Positions 36,493 through 46,741 of a DNA stretch of 47,399 bases are shown here, in pieces (within the stretch, counting starts at the first letter, position 1; every line of letters begins with the position of its first letter). The notes beneath the pieces were generated by a model that saw nothing but the letters and a program-made list of their open reading frames with translations, did no database searches and was not told the DNA's origin. The position numbers and the translations under genes are program-made. This DNA is from Herminiimonas sp. GTDB lineage: Bacteria; Pseudomonadota; Gammaproteobacteria; Burkholderiales; Burkholderiaceae_D. The stretch is from contig JACMOV010000162.1 of NCBI GenBank assembly GCA_014377845.1, positions 1 through 47,399 of the forward strand. Reading direction: 5' to 3'.

Positions 36493-37644
36493 TTACAGCT
36501 GGCCGTACGAGTGCAGGCCGGACAGGAACATGTTCACGCCGAGGAAGGCAAAGGTGGTTACCACCAGCCCGACGAGCGCCCACCAGGCGGCAACCTGGCC
36601 GCGCAGGCCCTTCATGAGTCGCATGTGCAGCCAAGCCGCGTAATTGAGCCACACGATCAGCGCCCAGGTTTCCTTCGGGTCCCAGGACCAGTAACCGCCC
36701 CAGGCTTCGGCGGCCCACAGGCCGCCCAGGATGGTCGCGATCGTGAAAAACGTAAAACCGACGGCGATCGACTTGTACATCATGTCGTCGAGCAGCTCTA
36801 GCGCCGGCAGGCGGTCCACCAGCACGCCATGCGACTTGAGCAGGTACGCCACCGCCACCATCGCCGCCAGGGCGAAGGTGCCATAGCCGATGAAATTGGC
36901 GGGTACGTGAATCTTCATCCACCAGCTTTGCAGCGCCGGCACCAGCGGCTGGATCTCGGCGGCATCGCGGGTGACCGTGTACCAGAGCAGGAAGCCGACC
37001 GCGGCCGAGATCACAAGCAGCACGAACGGACCGAGCTGGCGGGTCTTGTAATGCTGCTCGTAATACAGGTAGAACAGCGCCGTGATCATGCAGAAAAGGA
37101 TAAAGACTTCATACAGGTTCGAAATCGGAATGTGGCCGACGTCGGTGCCGATCAGGTAGGACTCGTACCAGCGCACCAGCATGCCGGTAAAGCCGAGGAC
37201 CACCGCCGACCAGCACAGCTTGCTGCCAACCGACGCACCGAAACCCGATCGCGTGATCAGGCCACCCCAATAGAAAAGCGTCGACAGGAAAAACAACGTG
37301 CTCATCCAGAGAATTGCCGACTGGCTCGACAAGGCGTATTTGAGCAGGAATCTTTTATTCGCCATATCGAGTACGCCCCCGTATAGCGCCATGGCCGACA
37401 GGGCCAGTACAGCCAGCAGTGCGATCAGCCAGCGCACCGGTTTCCAGTGCCATCCGAGCCAGGCGAAGGTCGGTGCAGCCAGGACGAGAATCAGCTTCTC
37501 GTAGTAATCCATGTACGCGCCGAAACGGTTCAGTGCGAATAACGACGCCGCCAGCAACGCTGCGCCATAGAGCCAGTCCAGCACTGTCAGCCGCTTGAAA
37601 AAACCGGGCGTCGGTGCGTAGGCTGGCGATTGCGTCAATTCCAT
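36493..37644 (-). CDS. ccsB: Cytochrome c biogenesis protein CcsB/CcsA type (System II haem export)
   Basis: Together with ResB this integral membrane protein carries haem to the periplasm and ligates it to apocytochrome c. The 383-residue product has about eight membrane helices and the haem-handling WWD signature AEAWGGYWSWDPKETWALIVW (shown in part: WGGYWSWDPKE). Conserved histidines lie in WMKIHVPANFIGYG and in NYAAWLHMRL. The ATG at 37642-37644 has GGAGAATGAT upstream, a good ribosome site. It is 192 bases downstream of resB and 80 bases upstream of msrP on the same strand. Confidence 0.93.
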   Translation of the reverse strand: MELTQSPAYAPTPGFFKRLTVLDWLYGAALLAASLFALNRFGAYMDYYEKLILVLAAPTFAWLGWHWKPVRWLIALLAVLALSAMALYGGVLDMANKRFLLKYALSSQSAILWMSTLFFLSTLFYWGGLITRSGFGASVGSKLCWSAVVLGFTGMLVRWYESYLIGTDVGHIPISNLYEVFILFCMITALFYLYYEQHYKTRQLGPFVLLVISAAVGFLLWYTVTRDAAEIQPLVPALQSWWMKIHVPANFIGYGTFALAAMVAVAYLLKSHGVLVDRLPALELLDDMMYKSIAVGFTFFTIATILGGLWAAEAWGGYWSWDPKETWALIVWLNYAAWLHMRLMKGLRGQVAAWWALVGLVVTTFAFLGVNMFLSGLHSYGQL

Positions 37645-37760
37645 ATCATTCTCCAGTTCGGTACGGCAAGGGCCGGCGCCGCGGCGCGATCGTGCGGTTG
37701 CCCCTTTACAGCAAGCAGAGTATAGAGGACTCGCTCCGACGCTGCTAAAGGTGCCTGTCG

Positions 37761-37790
37761 GCGCCGGTGTAGCGCCGGTCCAGCGCCGGT
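37761..37790. repeat. Three GCGCCGGT repeats in an 11-base register
   Basis: GCGCCGGT occurs at 37761-37768, 37772-37779 and 37783-37790, exactly 11 bases apart, in the 192-base gap between resB and ccsB. The spacing is one helical turn. It could be a protein-binding array or a slippage product. Confidence 0.6.
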
Positions 37791-37836
37791 TCGCGAAGTT
37801 GCCGGACAAGCGTTTAAAAACCCGTTTCGAAAGGCT

Positions 37837-40002
37837 TCAGGTCGCAGTCGGCTGGGACAGCTGCCGGCTGAGTTTCTCGAATTCGTGTTCGAAGTCGAGC
37901 GTCTTGCGTTGCGAACTCATCGCCATCAGCGCCTGTGACTGGCCATCGGCCGTCCCTTTGATCCAGACCCAGACCCGACGCTCGCGGATGTACAGCATCG
38001 AGAACACGCCGAGCACCAGGAACAGGCAGCCCAGATACACCACGTTCTTGCCTGGCGACCGCGTCACCTGCAGCACGGAAGCCTTGATTTCCTCAAAACC
38101 GTTCAGTTGCAGATACACCGGCGCGCCATAGAAACTGGCGTCGGCAATTGCGTTTGTGGCCAACTGCAGGAAGCGCGCATGCTTTTCATCTGCCTCGATC
38201 GGCTTGAGCCCGTCTTTTTCCCGCGCCGCCTGCCACAGGTCCCACAAACTGCCATTCAGGATCTTCATGAAGATATCGGCGGCTTTTGCCTGCTCTGCAG
38301 GGGGTATCCGTTCAAGAAACTTCGACACGGCGATATATCCTGAGGACCGGTCGTCACCGGCGAAGATTGCCATGCCTTTTTCCGCCGATTCGGTCAATTG
38401 CTGCTGGAGTTTTTTGGCATCGGCAGCCGTCGACATCGCGCGTTGCGCATACCGGCGCGCCGCCAGTGAACGTAGTTCCGGGTCGAGAATCGCTGCCCTC
38501 AGGCGCATCCATTCGGCAAGGGAATCATCGTCGTCAGCAGGAATGCGCAGGTAACGGAAGGACGCGTCCGGCGTATCCCGCATCCCGGCGAGGAAAACAT
38601 TGTTTCCGTCGACCAGCGTCGGCTGCATGTAGTTGTTATATTCCCGCGCCTGTCCGGTCTGGTCGCGCAACTTGTACTGGACGCTCGGGCCGACATTCTT
38701 CAAGTCCTTGCTGTTGGCACTTTTTGCAGCATTGCCCAGCCGCTTGTCCAGACCGTCGCTGAAGCTCTGCTGAAACCCCTTCGCCAGCTTCACGCCGCGC
38801 ACGTCCTGGCCGTCACCGCCGGCATCATTGCCGGCGGTGCCAGTATTCATGTTCTCGACGTTGAAGGCGCGGAATCCGGTGAATTCGACCGTGTAGGCGG
38901 CGCCACTGCCGGGGTTGCCGAGCGGTGTTGCGGCGCCGACTTCGCCGGCCAGCGGGAAATCGTAACGCCGGGCGCCCTGCATCGGATAGCCGGTGAGCTT
39001 GAGCTTGCTGCCGCCATCTTCGAAACTGGACTGGTAGACTGCCAGGCCTTTGTAGAGCAGCGGCTCGTTGACCTTGATCGTGGCCGGGAAACTCTTGCCG
39101 GTCTCATGATCGGTCACGACGACGTCGCTGGCGAAGAGCTTGGGCATGCCCGTCGAATAGAAGTCGATCTTGAATTTCTTCAGCTGGATCGTGAACGGCA
39201 GGTCCTGGATCAGGACGCCGCTCTGCTGCTGGATGATGGCCGTGGTGCTGCTGCCGCCTTCCGGGATCATCGTGTTGCCGCGAAAGGTAGGGTTACCCAG
39301 GCCGAGACGGTGCTGTGCAGGAATCTGCGCAATGACGCCATTGCCGGCAAACGGGGTTTTGCCGTAAAACCATTCCTGAAAACGGATCGGCAGGTCGGAG
39401 TCGAGCAGGCCGCCGATGCAGATGATGACGATGGCGCTGTGGGCGAAGATGTAACCCCACTTGTTGGCGGCACCCTGCTTGGCGGCGATCAGGGTGGCGT
39501 GTTCCTTTTCCACCAGCTTGACCTTGTAACCCCCTGCTGCGATCCGGCCGGCAAGTTCCTGCGCAAGCACCGCACGTGGAGTCGCGACCTCCCATTGCTG
39601 CTTGTGGTGAAAATTGCGCAGCGACTGCTCCCGCACGTTCTCGCGCCAGCTTCGCATGTCCTTGAACATCTTCGGCGCATTGCGGGTGATGCACAGCGAG
39701 GTCGAGAGCACCAGGAACCCCATGATGAGCAGGAACCACCAGGCTGCATAAACCGAGTACAGACCAAATTTTCCGAACACGTCGAACCAGAACGGGCCAA
39801 ACTGGTTGACATAGTTGGGCAGCGGCTCGTTTTGCTTGAGGACGGTGCCGATCACGGAGGCGATCGCCAGCAGCGACAGCAGGCTGATGGCAAAGCGCAT
39901 CGAAGAAATCAGCTCGACTGCATCCGCGATCCAGGGCCGGCGCGTGTTGAGCTTCAATCCATCGGTGCTAGGCGTCATGCTCGGGATTATGCTGGGTGTC
40001 AT
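37837..40002 (-). CDS. resB: Cytochrome c biogenesis protein ResB
   Basis: ResB is the partner of CcsB/CcsA in System II cytochrome c maturation. It is thought to guide apocytochrome and keep its thiols ready. The 721-residue product has three membrane helices near the N-terminus (FAISLLSLLAIASVIGTVL; VYAAWWFLLIMGFLVLSTSL; YIFAHSAIVIICIGGLL), a large periplasmic domain (about 210-640) and a last helix (VVYLGCLFLVLGVFSMLYI). GSGKFGLY-type FGKFGLYSVYAAWW is typical. I use the ATG at 40000-40002 because GGAAG is well placed; longer starts (40026, 40113) would run into the cytochrome c4 terminator. The neighbours cytochrome c4 and ccsB support the call. Confidence 0.93.
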   Translation of the reverse strand: MTPSIIPSMTPSTDGLKLNTRRPWIADAVELISSMRFAISLLSLLAIASVIGTVLKQNEPLPNYVNQFGPFWFDVFGKFGLYSVYAAWWFLLIMGFLVLSTSLCITRNAPKMFKDMRSWRENVREQSLRNFHHKQQWEVATPRAVLAQELAGRIAAGGYKVKLVEKEHATLIAAKQGAANKWGYIFAHSAIVIICIGGLLDSDLPIRFQEWFYGKTPFAGNGVIAQIPAQHRLGLGNPTFRGNTMIPEGGSSTTAIIQQQSGVLIQDLPFTIQLKKFKIDFYSTGMPKLFASDVVVTDHETGKSFPATIKVNEPLLYKGLAVYQSSFEDGGSKLKLTGYPMQGARRYDFPLAGEVGAATPLGNPGSGAAYTVEFTGFRAFNVENMNTGTAGNDAGGDGQDVRGVKLAKGFQQSFSDGLDKRLGNAAKSANSKDLKNVGPSVQYKLRDQTGQAREYNNYMQPTLVDGNNVFLAGMRDTPDASFRYLRIPADDDDSLAEWMRLRAAILDPELRSLAARRYAQRAMSTAADAKKLQQQLTESAEKGMAIFAGDDRSSGYIAVSKFLERIPPAEQAKAADIFMKILNGSLWDLWQAAREKDGLKPIEADEKHARFLQLATNAIADASFYGAPVYLQLNGFEEIKASVLQVTRSPGKNVVYLGCLFLVLGVFSMLYIRERRVWVWIKGTADGQSQALMAMSSQRKTLDFEHEFEKLSRQLSQPTAT

Positions 40003-40036
40003 CTCATCTTCCTGCGGTATTTCCATGGCTGCACTG

Positions 40037-40070
40037 AAAAAAAAGGGGCAGCCTCGGCCACCCCTTTTCC
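40037..40070 (-). terminator. Rho-independent terminator of cytochrome c4
   Basis: AAAAGGGG (40041-40048) pairs with CCCCTTTT (40061-40068), with an inner GCC/GGC stem. On the minus strand the hairpin is followed by eight T in a row including stem bases. It separates the cytochrome c4 gene from resB. Confidence 0.8.
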
Positions 40071-40128
40071 TTGCTCGCATTGTAGTCGGAATCGACGCTG
40101 CGCGATGGCGCACGCCAGTCGACGCCGA

Positions 40129-40797
40129 TTAGTGCAGGCCTGCTATGTAATCGGCAACGGCCTGCATTTCGTCGTCGGAGAGCCGCTTGGCGATGGTAGT
40201 CATCTGGATGCTGTTCTTGCGCGCGCCGGAGCGGAAGTTCATCAGCTGGGCGCTGGTGTATTCCTGGTGCTGGCCACCGAGACGGGCGAACTGGGCCGGG
40301 ATGCCGGCGCCGGTCGGCCCATGGCAGGCGGCGCAGGCCGGGACGTTCTTTTCGGCGATACCGGCGCGATAGATGCGCTTGCCGGCCTCGACTGTGTCCT
40401 TGTTCTTGGCGGCGCCCGGCTTGGCGGGCTGCTTGTCGAGATAGGTGGCGATGTTTCTCATCTCATCGTCGCTGAGCATCGATGCATAGGTCGTCATGAT
40501 CGCCTGCTTGCGATCCGGACCCTTGAAATTCATCAGTTGCTTGTAGATGTAGGCTTCGTGCTGACCGGCCAGCTTCGGATTCTGTGCGATCGTCGATGCG
40601 CCAGCGGCGCCATGGCAGGAGGCGCATGCCGGAATACCGCGGGCGGCATCACCATTGGTATAAAGCGCTTCGCCTTTTGCGACGTCGGGCGCAGCCGCTT
40701 TCTTTTCTTCAGCGGCTTGCGCCAGCGAAGTCAGGGACAGCGCGGCCAGCGCGACGATCGTTAGGGAGCGGACTACGGAGAAAAACGCACGGTTCAT
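40129..40797 (-). CDS. Dihaem cytochrome c4
   Basis: Cytochrome c4 is a periplasmic two-haem electron carrier that feeds terminal oxidases. The 222-residue precursor has a signal peptide (ending LTSLAQA, about residue 28) and two similar c-type domains, each with one haem site: CASCHG near 58 and CAACHG near 155. Met ligand candidates follow in MTTYASMLSDDEM and MTTIAKRLSDDEM, repeated almost identically, as expected for an internal duplication. The adjacent System II maturation genes resB-ccsB would attach the haems. Confidence 0.94.
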   Translation of the reverse strand: MNRAFFSVVRSLTIVALAALSLTSLAQAAEEKKAAAPDVAKGEALYTNGDAARGIPACASCHGAAGASTIAQNPKLAGQHEAYIYKQLMNFKGPDRKQAIMTTYASMLSDDEMRNIATYLDKQPAKPGAAKNKDTVEAGKRIYRAGIAEKNVPACAACHGPTGAGIPAQFARLGGQHQEYTSAQLMNFRSGARKNSIQMTTIAKRLSDDEMQAVADYIAGLH

Positions 40798-40976
40798 TCA
40801 AACACCCTGAGACTCGATATGAAAATTCTGCTTTGGCGATGACAATGCTGTTATCGTATTCGACTTCGCGATAAGCGCATGCCCGCACGGAACCCCGTAT
40901 TGTACAATAGCTTTCCGGCATTTTCGCCGGCCCCGCCGTATTTTGTGCGCCTCTCCGTTTCTCTTTCGTGTCTAAT

Positions 40977-41741
40977 ATGTCCCAACTCTGGCAAGCCCGC
41001 TTTTTCACGACGGTAAATCATCTGCGCGATCTCCCCGCGACCGTCGTCCCGGAAATCGCCTTCGCCGGTCGTTCCAACGCGGGCAAATCGACCGCGATCA
41101 ACATCCTGTGCAACCAGAAAAAGCTGGCCTTCGCCTCGAAGACACCGGGCCGCACCCAGCACATCAACTATTTTTCGATCGGCGGCGCGCAGGTCGGGCA
41201 GCATCGCAAGGACCTGACCAAGGTCGACGAGATCCGGGCCATGCTGGTCGACCTCCCGGGATACGGCTATGCCGAAGTGTCCGGCTCCGCAAAACTGCAT
41301 TGGCAGCAACTGCTCGGCGACTATGTCCAGCATCGCACCCAGCTCGCGGCGCTGGTGCTGATCATCGACGTGCGCCGACCGTTCACGGACCTCGATATCC
41401 AGATGCTGGAATGGTTTGCACCGACCGGGAAACCAATCCACTGCATCCTGACCAAAGCAGACAAGCTCAACCGAAACGATGCCATCAATGCCATGCGGGA
41501 GGCCCGCGCAATCCTGTCGCGATATGTAGATGCGGATGGCGCGCCTTTTCCTTTCACGCTGCAGCTTTTCTCGGCACTCAAGCGCGTCGGCATCGAGGAA
41601 GCAGACGCCCGGATCTCGAGCCTCGTCGGCCTGACGAAGGACATCACGTCGGCTGCGCCTGGCGATGCAGCGGCACCGGTCGATGCGCAGGTGACGACGA
41701 GCGATCCAGCGCCGGTGACCGACGCGACCGGCGGTGTCTGA
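40977..41741 (+). CDS. engB: Ribosome biogenesis GTPase EngB (YsxC/YihA)
   Basis: EngB is an essential GTPase in late 50S subunit assembly. The 254-residue product has the TRAFAC G motifs in order: G1 GRSNAGKST (about 30-38), G2 in [12 protein letters not shown]3 [12 protein letters not shown]4 TKADKLN and G5 SALKRVG. The C-terminal 45 residues (after about 210) are Ala/Pro/Asp-rich and longer than in E. coli YihA (210). I use the ATG at 40977; an in-frame GTG at 40968 would add three residues. Neither has a strong ribosome site. TACAAT at 40903-40908, within a TATTGTACAATA palindrome, is a possible -10 box. Confidence 0.95.
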   Translation: MSQLWQARFFTTVNHLRDLPATVVPEIAFAGRSNAGKSTAINILCNQKKLAFASKTPGRTQHINYFSIGGAQVGQHRKDLTKVDEIRAMLVDLPGYGYAEVSGSAKLHWQQLLGDYVQHRTQLAALVLIIDVRRPFTDLDIQMLEWFAPTGKPIHCILTKADKLNRNDAINAMREARAILSRYVDADGAPFPFTLQLFSALKRVGIEEADARISSLVGLTKDITSAAPGDAAAPVDAQVTTSDPAPVTDATGGV

Positions 41742-41783
41742 CAGTCGAGAATGCATGGCGTCGCCGACCGAAAAGCATCGCGC

Positions 41784-43023
<1,240 letters not shown>

Positions 43024-43071
43024 ACCACGCAGCAGCGTGATTGCACCCGACCAGGCGCCATCACGGCTCGG

Positions 43072-43710
43072 CTACTTGTTCGGCTGCGGCGTCACGCGCA
43101 GATACGGCCGCACCGCAGTAAATCCCTTCGGATACTTCTGCTTGAGAACGGCGTCGTCCTGGATCGACAGCGGAATGATGACGTCATCGCCGTCGCGCCA
43201 GTTACCCGGCGTGGCGACCGTATAACCGTCGGTCAGCTGCAGCGCATCGATCACGCGCAGGACTTCGTCAAAGTTACGCCCGGTGCTCATCGGGTAGGTG
43301 ATCATGAGCCGGATTTTTTTCTTCGGATCGATCACGAATAACGAACGCACCGTCATGGTTTCCGACTGGTTCGGATGAATCATGTCATAGAGGGTCGATA
43401 CCGATTTGTCGGCGTCGGCGATGATCGGGAAGCCGACCACGGCTTTCTGTGTGTCTTCGATATCCTTGATCCACTGGAGATGCTTGTCTGCGGGGTCCAC
43501 CGACAAGGCGATCGCCTTGACGTTGCGTTTATCAAATTCCGGTTTCAGTTTCGCGGTCAGTCCGAGTTCCGTTGTGCAGACCGGCGTGAAATCGGCCGGA
43601 TGCGAAAACAGCACGACCCACGAGTCGCCCGACCATTCATGAAAATGCAGCTTGCCGATTGAGGAATCCTGCGTGAAATCAGGGGCGGTGTCGCCCAAGC
43701 GTAAGGTCAT
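43072..43710 (-). CDS. 1-Cys peroxiredoxin (Prx6 type)
   Basis: Prx6-type enzymes reduce hydrogen and organic peroxides with one catalytic cysteine. The 212-residue product has the peroxidatic Cys45 in HPADFTPVCTTELG, and no other cysteine occurs in the protein, confirming the 1-Cys class. The Prx6 signatures LSVDPADKH, FPIIADADKSV, SLFVIDPKKKIRL and TPGNWRDGDDVIIPLS are present, and the C-terminal dimer domain is complete. The ATG at 43708-43710 has GGAGACGCAA before it. The reducing partner is not evident nearby. dsbD, upstream on the same strand (its stop at 43806), serves the periplasm and is probably unrelated. Confidence 0.94.
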   Translation of the reverse strand: MTLRLGDTAPDFTQDSSIGKLHFHEWSGDSWVVLFSHPADFTPVCTTELGLTAKLKPEFDKRNVKAIALSVDPADKHLQWIKDIEDTQKAVVGFPIIADADKSVSTLYDMIHPNQSETMTVRSLFVIDPKKKIRLMITYPMSTGRNFDEVLRVIDALQLTDGYTVATPGNWRDGDDVIIPLSIQDDAVLKQKYPKGFTAVRPYLRVTPQPNK

Positions 43711-43805
43711 TTGCGTCTCCTCGGATTTAAAGTATCAGATTGTCACTATAGTCTGTGATGGATGTCGGCTCAAAGACATAAAACAATTTAGGTTATGGCG
43801 TCGAA

Positions 43806-45734
43806 TCAGCTCGGCGCAAGCGGCGCGAGCGACATGGCGAAGCGCTTCGGACTCTGGTAGCCGATGATGCGGCTACCACCGATTTCATGTCCATTCCGGT
43901 CGAACAGGATAATCCCGGGCGGTCCGAACAACCCGAAGCGCTTGAGCAATGCGCGGTCGTCGGCATCGTTTGCGGTCACGTCTGCCTGAAGCAGGACGGT
44001 GTTGGCCAGTTGCCGCCGGATGCCTCGATCGGTGAAGGTCAGCTTTTCCATTTCCTTGCACGAGACACACCAGTCTGCATAGAAATCCAGCAGCACCGTC
44101 TTGCCAGACAGACTGGCGAGCATGGCGTCGAGCTGGGCCGGCGACTTCACCCGCGCGAACTCTATACCCTTGGATGCGCCACCACGCAAATGTGCCAATG
44201 GTTGCAGCACGTCGCGCCCGCCCGTCGCCAAACCCACCAGTTGAACGAGTCCGAGTACGGCAGCGACGAGTCCGACTCCCTTGATCAACCAGCCCTGGGA
44301 GCCGGACCAGAGCAAATACGCGCCATAACCGATACCGAGTGCGGCCCAGCCCGCCATCTGCGCCGATGCTGACACGACTGGCGAAATCATCCAGAGCGCG
44401 ACGGCCAGCATCAGAACGCCGAAGAAGCGCTTGACCGCATCCATCCACCTGCCGGCGCGCGGGAGCAAGGTGCCTGCCGACACACCGACCAGCAGCAACG
44501 GCACACTCATGCCGATCGCCAACGCAAACAGGGCGCTGCCGCCGATGACGACATCGCGGGTCTGGCTGATGTAGACCAGCGCACCGGCCAGCGGCGCCGC
44601 CACGCACGGACCCACGATCAAGGCCGACAGCGCCCCCATGAGGAAGACTCCGGCGATCTTGCCAGCGCGCTGGTTTTGGGAAGCTTGCGCCAGCTTGGCT
44701 TGGATCGCGCCAGGCACCTGCAATTCATAGACACCGAACATCGACAGCGACAGCCCGACCATGAGTAGCGCAAAGGCGCTTAGAACCCACGGGTTTTGCA
44801 GCGTCGCGGCCAGTCCCTCGCCGACAAGGCCGGCAGCGACGCCCAGCGCGGTGTAGACGATTGCCATGCCGAGCGCATAGGTCAGCGAGAGGAAGAATCC
44901 GCGGCTGCGTGTGATGCCGGCTCCCTCGCCGACGATGATCGCCGACAGGATCGGCACCATCGGCAGGACACACGGCGTAAAGGCGAGGCCAAGCCCAAGC
45001 AGCAAGAACAGGGGCACGATTGCAAGCAGCCGGCCAGAGCGAAGGGCAGTCTCGATACTGCCACTTTCACTCTCTCCGCCGGTGTTCTGGGATGCCGCAT
45101 CAGGCGATGCGGCGGCTGATCCTGCGATGATAGCCGGAGCAGTATCGATATTTTTTTGTGGCGTTGCTTGTGCGCGGGCCGCATCGAAGATGGGCTGCGA
45201 GCCGGCAGAAGACATGCCAGCCGCAGGTGGCGTCGATTGCAATGCCGCTGCAAGTCCGCCGCCTTTCGTGGACAGTTTTGCCTGGGATTCCATCGGCGCG
45301 TAGCAAAGTCCCAGGTCGGCGCACCCCTGCCCGGTCACTATCACCGAAAACGAACCTTGCGCTTCGACCGGCAACAGAATGGTCACACTGTGACGGTAGG
45401 TCTCGACATTCTTCTTGAATGTTTCGTCGAACTTCACTTTTCCAGCCGGGAAGACCGGTGCGCCCAACGTCGCGCCCTCGGCCCGAAACTGAAAGCGCTC
45501 GCGGTACATGTAGTAACCATCGGCAATCGCATAGGTCACGGCAACGGTCTTTGGATTCGCCATCGTGGCCGAAAAGGCAAACGCGGCGGCAGGGTCGAGA
45601 TAGTCGTCGGCGGCGTTCGCTGCTGACAGCACAGACATCATCAGTAGCAGCAGGACGATTTGCTCAGCCAACCGCAGGCAACGGTGTAAGCCGTATATCC
45701 CGCTACGACGAAGCAGGTTTCTACACATCGACAT
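43806..45734 (-). CDS. dsbD: Thiol:disulfide interchange protein DsbD
   Basis: DsbD moves reducing power from cytoplasmic thioredoxin to the periplasm, for disulfide isomerisation and cytochrome c maturation. The 642-residue precursor has a signal sequence (cut near AANA), a periplasmic N-domain (about 45-165; reactive pair in GCADLGLCYAP), eight membrane helices (about 235-500; cysteine motifs FTPCVLPM and GPCVAAPL) and a thioredoxin-like C-domain with DFYADWCVSCKEME (CVSC). All three cysteine pairs are intact. The ATG at 45732-45734 lies inside the end of cutA (14-base overlap), so the genes are coupled. A shorter start two codons later is possible. Confidence 0.95.
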   Translation of the reverse strand: MSMCRNLLRRSGIYGLHRCLRLAEQIVLLLLMMSVLSAANAADDYLDPAAAFAFSATMANPKTVAVTYAIADGYYMYRERFQFRAEGATLGAPVFPAGKVKFDETFKKNVETYRHSVTILLPVEAQGSFSVIVTGQGCADLGLCYAPMESQAKLSTKGGGLAAALQSTPPAAGMSSAGSQPIFDAARAQATPQKNIDTAPAIIAGSAAASPDAASQNTGGESESGSIETALRSGRLLAIVPLFLLLGLGLAFTPCVLPMVPILSAIIVGEGAGITRSRGFFLSLTYALGMAIVYTALGVAAGLVGEGLAATLQNPWVLSAFALLMVGLSLSMFGVYELQVPGAIQAKLAQASQNQRAGKIAGVFLMGALSALIVGPCVAAPLAGALVYISQTRDVVIGGSALFALAIGMSVPLLLVGVSAGTLLPRAGRWMDAVKRFFGVLMLAVALWMISPVVSASAQMAGWAALGIGYGAYLLWSGSQGWLIKGVGLVAAVLGLVQLVGLATGGRDVLQPLAHLRGGASKGIEFARVKSPAQLDAMLASLSGKTVLLDFYADWCVSCKEMEKLTFTDRGIRRQLANTVLLQADVTANDADDRALLKRFGLFGPPGIILFDRNGHEIGGSRIIGYQSPKRFAMSLAPLAPS

Positions 45735-46053
45735 CTTTACGAGTCTCCTCTTGCACCCACGTCAGGTACGCAGGCAATCCATCGACCACTGGCATGGCGA
45801 GTATTTCGGGAACAGCATAGGGATGCGCCGCCAACAATGCTGCCTGGACTTCTGCATAGCGTCCTGCGCTGGTTTTCAGGACCAATGTTGATTCCATCGC
45901 GCTTTCGATCGCGCCTTGCCAGCGGTAGGGCGATTGTACTGCGGGCAGTATATTTCCACAGGCAACAAGGTGCTGCTCTAGCAATTCGCGCAACAGACCA
46001 GCGATGTCATAAGCGGCCGGAAAGTTCGACAAGATGATCAGCACCCGTTCCAT
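45721..46053 (-). CDS. cutA: Divalent cation tolerance protein CutA
   Basis: CutA is a small trimeric ferredoxin-fold protein linked to copper tolerance. Its exact role is uncertain. The 110-residue product shows the family motifs LLEQHLVACGNILPAVQSPYRW, here as LVACGNI, SPYRWQGAIE, LVLKTS and HPYAVPEILAMPV. The length matches the family. It precedes and overlaps dsbD, an arrangement shared with many proteobacteria. It lies 151 bases downstream of rplQ, after that operon's terminator. Confidence 0.95.
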   Translation of the reverse strand: MERVLIILSNFPAAYDIAGLLRELLEQHLVACGNILPAVQSPYRWQGAIESAMESTLVLKTSAGRYAEVQAALLAAHPYAVPEILAMPVVDGLPAYLTWVQEETRKDVDV

Positions 46054-46144
46054 AGTCGCTCCAGCGTTCCAATCCTGATAAATCTGGCCGCGCGCAGGTT
46101 CCGCTCAGCGCAACATACGCAAACTGAAACCGGCGCCACCAACG

Positions 46145-46170
46145 CAAAAAACCAGGCGTTGCCTGGTTTT
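46145..46170 (-). terminator. Rho-independent terminator after rplQ
   Basis: AACCAGGC (46150-46157) pairs with GCCTGGTT (46161-46168) around a three-base loop. On the minus strand a T run (46145-46151, including stem bases) follows. It closes the ribosomal-protein/rpoA operon. Confidence 0.85.
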
Positions 46171-46204
46171 CCGAAACGACTTCGCTTATTGCGCGACCGG
46201 AAAT

Positions 46205-46600
46205 TTACTCTGCAGTGACTGCTTCATCCGCGTCCGTAACTTCAGGACGGTCCAGCAATTCGACATATGCCATCGGCGCATTGTCGCCAACGCGAAACCC
46301 CATCTTCAGGATACGCAGGTAGCCGCCGTTACGATTTGCGTAGCGTGGACCCAGTTCAGCGAACAGCTTGACAACCATCTCGCGGTCACGCAGCCGGTCG
46401 AACGCGAGGCGCTTGTTTGCCAGGGTGTCGGTCTTGCCCAGGGTCAGGATTGGCTCGATGACGCGGCGCAGTTCCTTCGCTTTCGGCACAGTCGTCTTGA
46501 TTGCTTCGTGACGCAGCAAAGACACTGTCATGTTGCGCAGCATCGCGAGGCGGTGCGATGAGGTGCGATTTAATTTCCGTAAGCCGTGACGATGACGCAT
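46205..46600 (-). CDS. rplQ: 50S ribosomal protein L17
   Basis: L17 is a component of the large ribosomal subunit near the peptide exit. The 131-residue product begins [20 protein letters not shown] and contains the conserved [23 protein letters not shown] region (in parts: [19 protein letters not shown]) and [20 protein letters not shown]. The C-terminal acidic tail (DADEAVTAE) is typical of betaproteobacteria. AAGGAAATATC is a good ribosome site. It is the last gene of the operon, directly after rpoA. Confidence 0.97.
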   Translation of the reverse strand: MRHRHGLRKLNRTSSHRLAMLRNMTVSLLRHEAIKTTVPKAKELRRVIEPILTLGKTDTLANKRLAFDRLRDREMVVKLFAELGPRYANRNGGYLRILKMGFRVGDNAPMAYVELLDRPEVTDADEAVTAE

Positions 46601-46741
46601 GATATTTCCTTCAATGGTTGAGTTTTAATCCAGCTCTTCTATCGACGTCGCCTCAGAGGTATGTCGCGGGCCGGTAATGTCAGATTACACTTTGTTGATC
46701 CGGCGCCGGGGTCGAGTCCGACCGCTGCGCCCGCGTTGGAA

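Noticed and set aside
39106-40764. Plus-strand open frame of 552 codons across resB and cytochrome c4
   Set aside because: It covers two well-supported minus-strand genes and their terminator, so it is a shadow.
43026-43039. CACGC/GCGTG hairpin after hemB as a terminator
   Set aside because: It has a five-pair stem without a T run, too weak to call.
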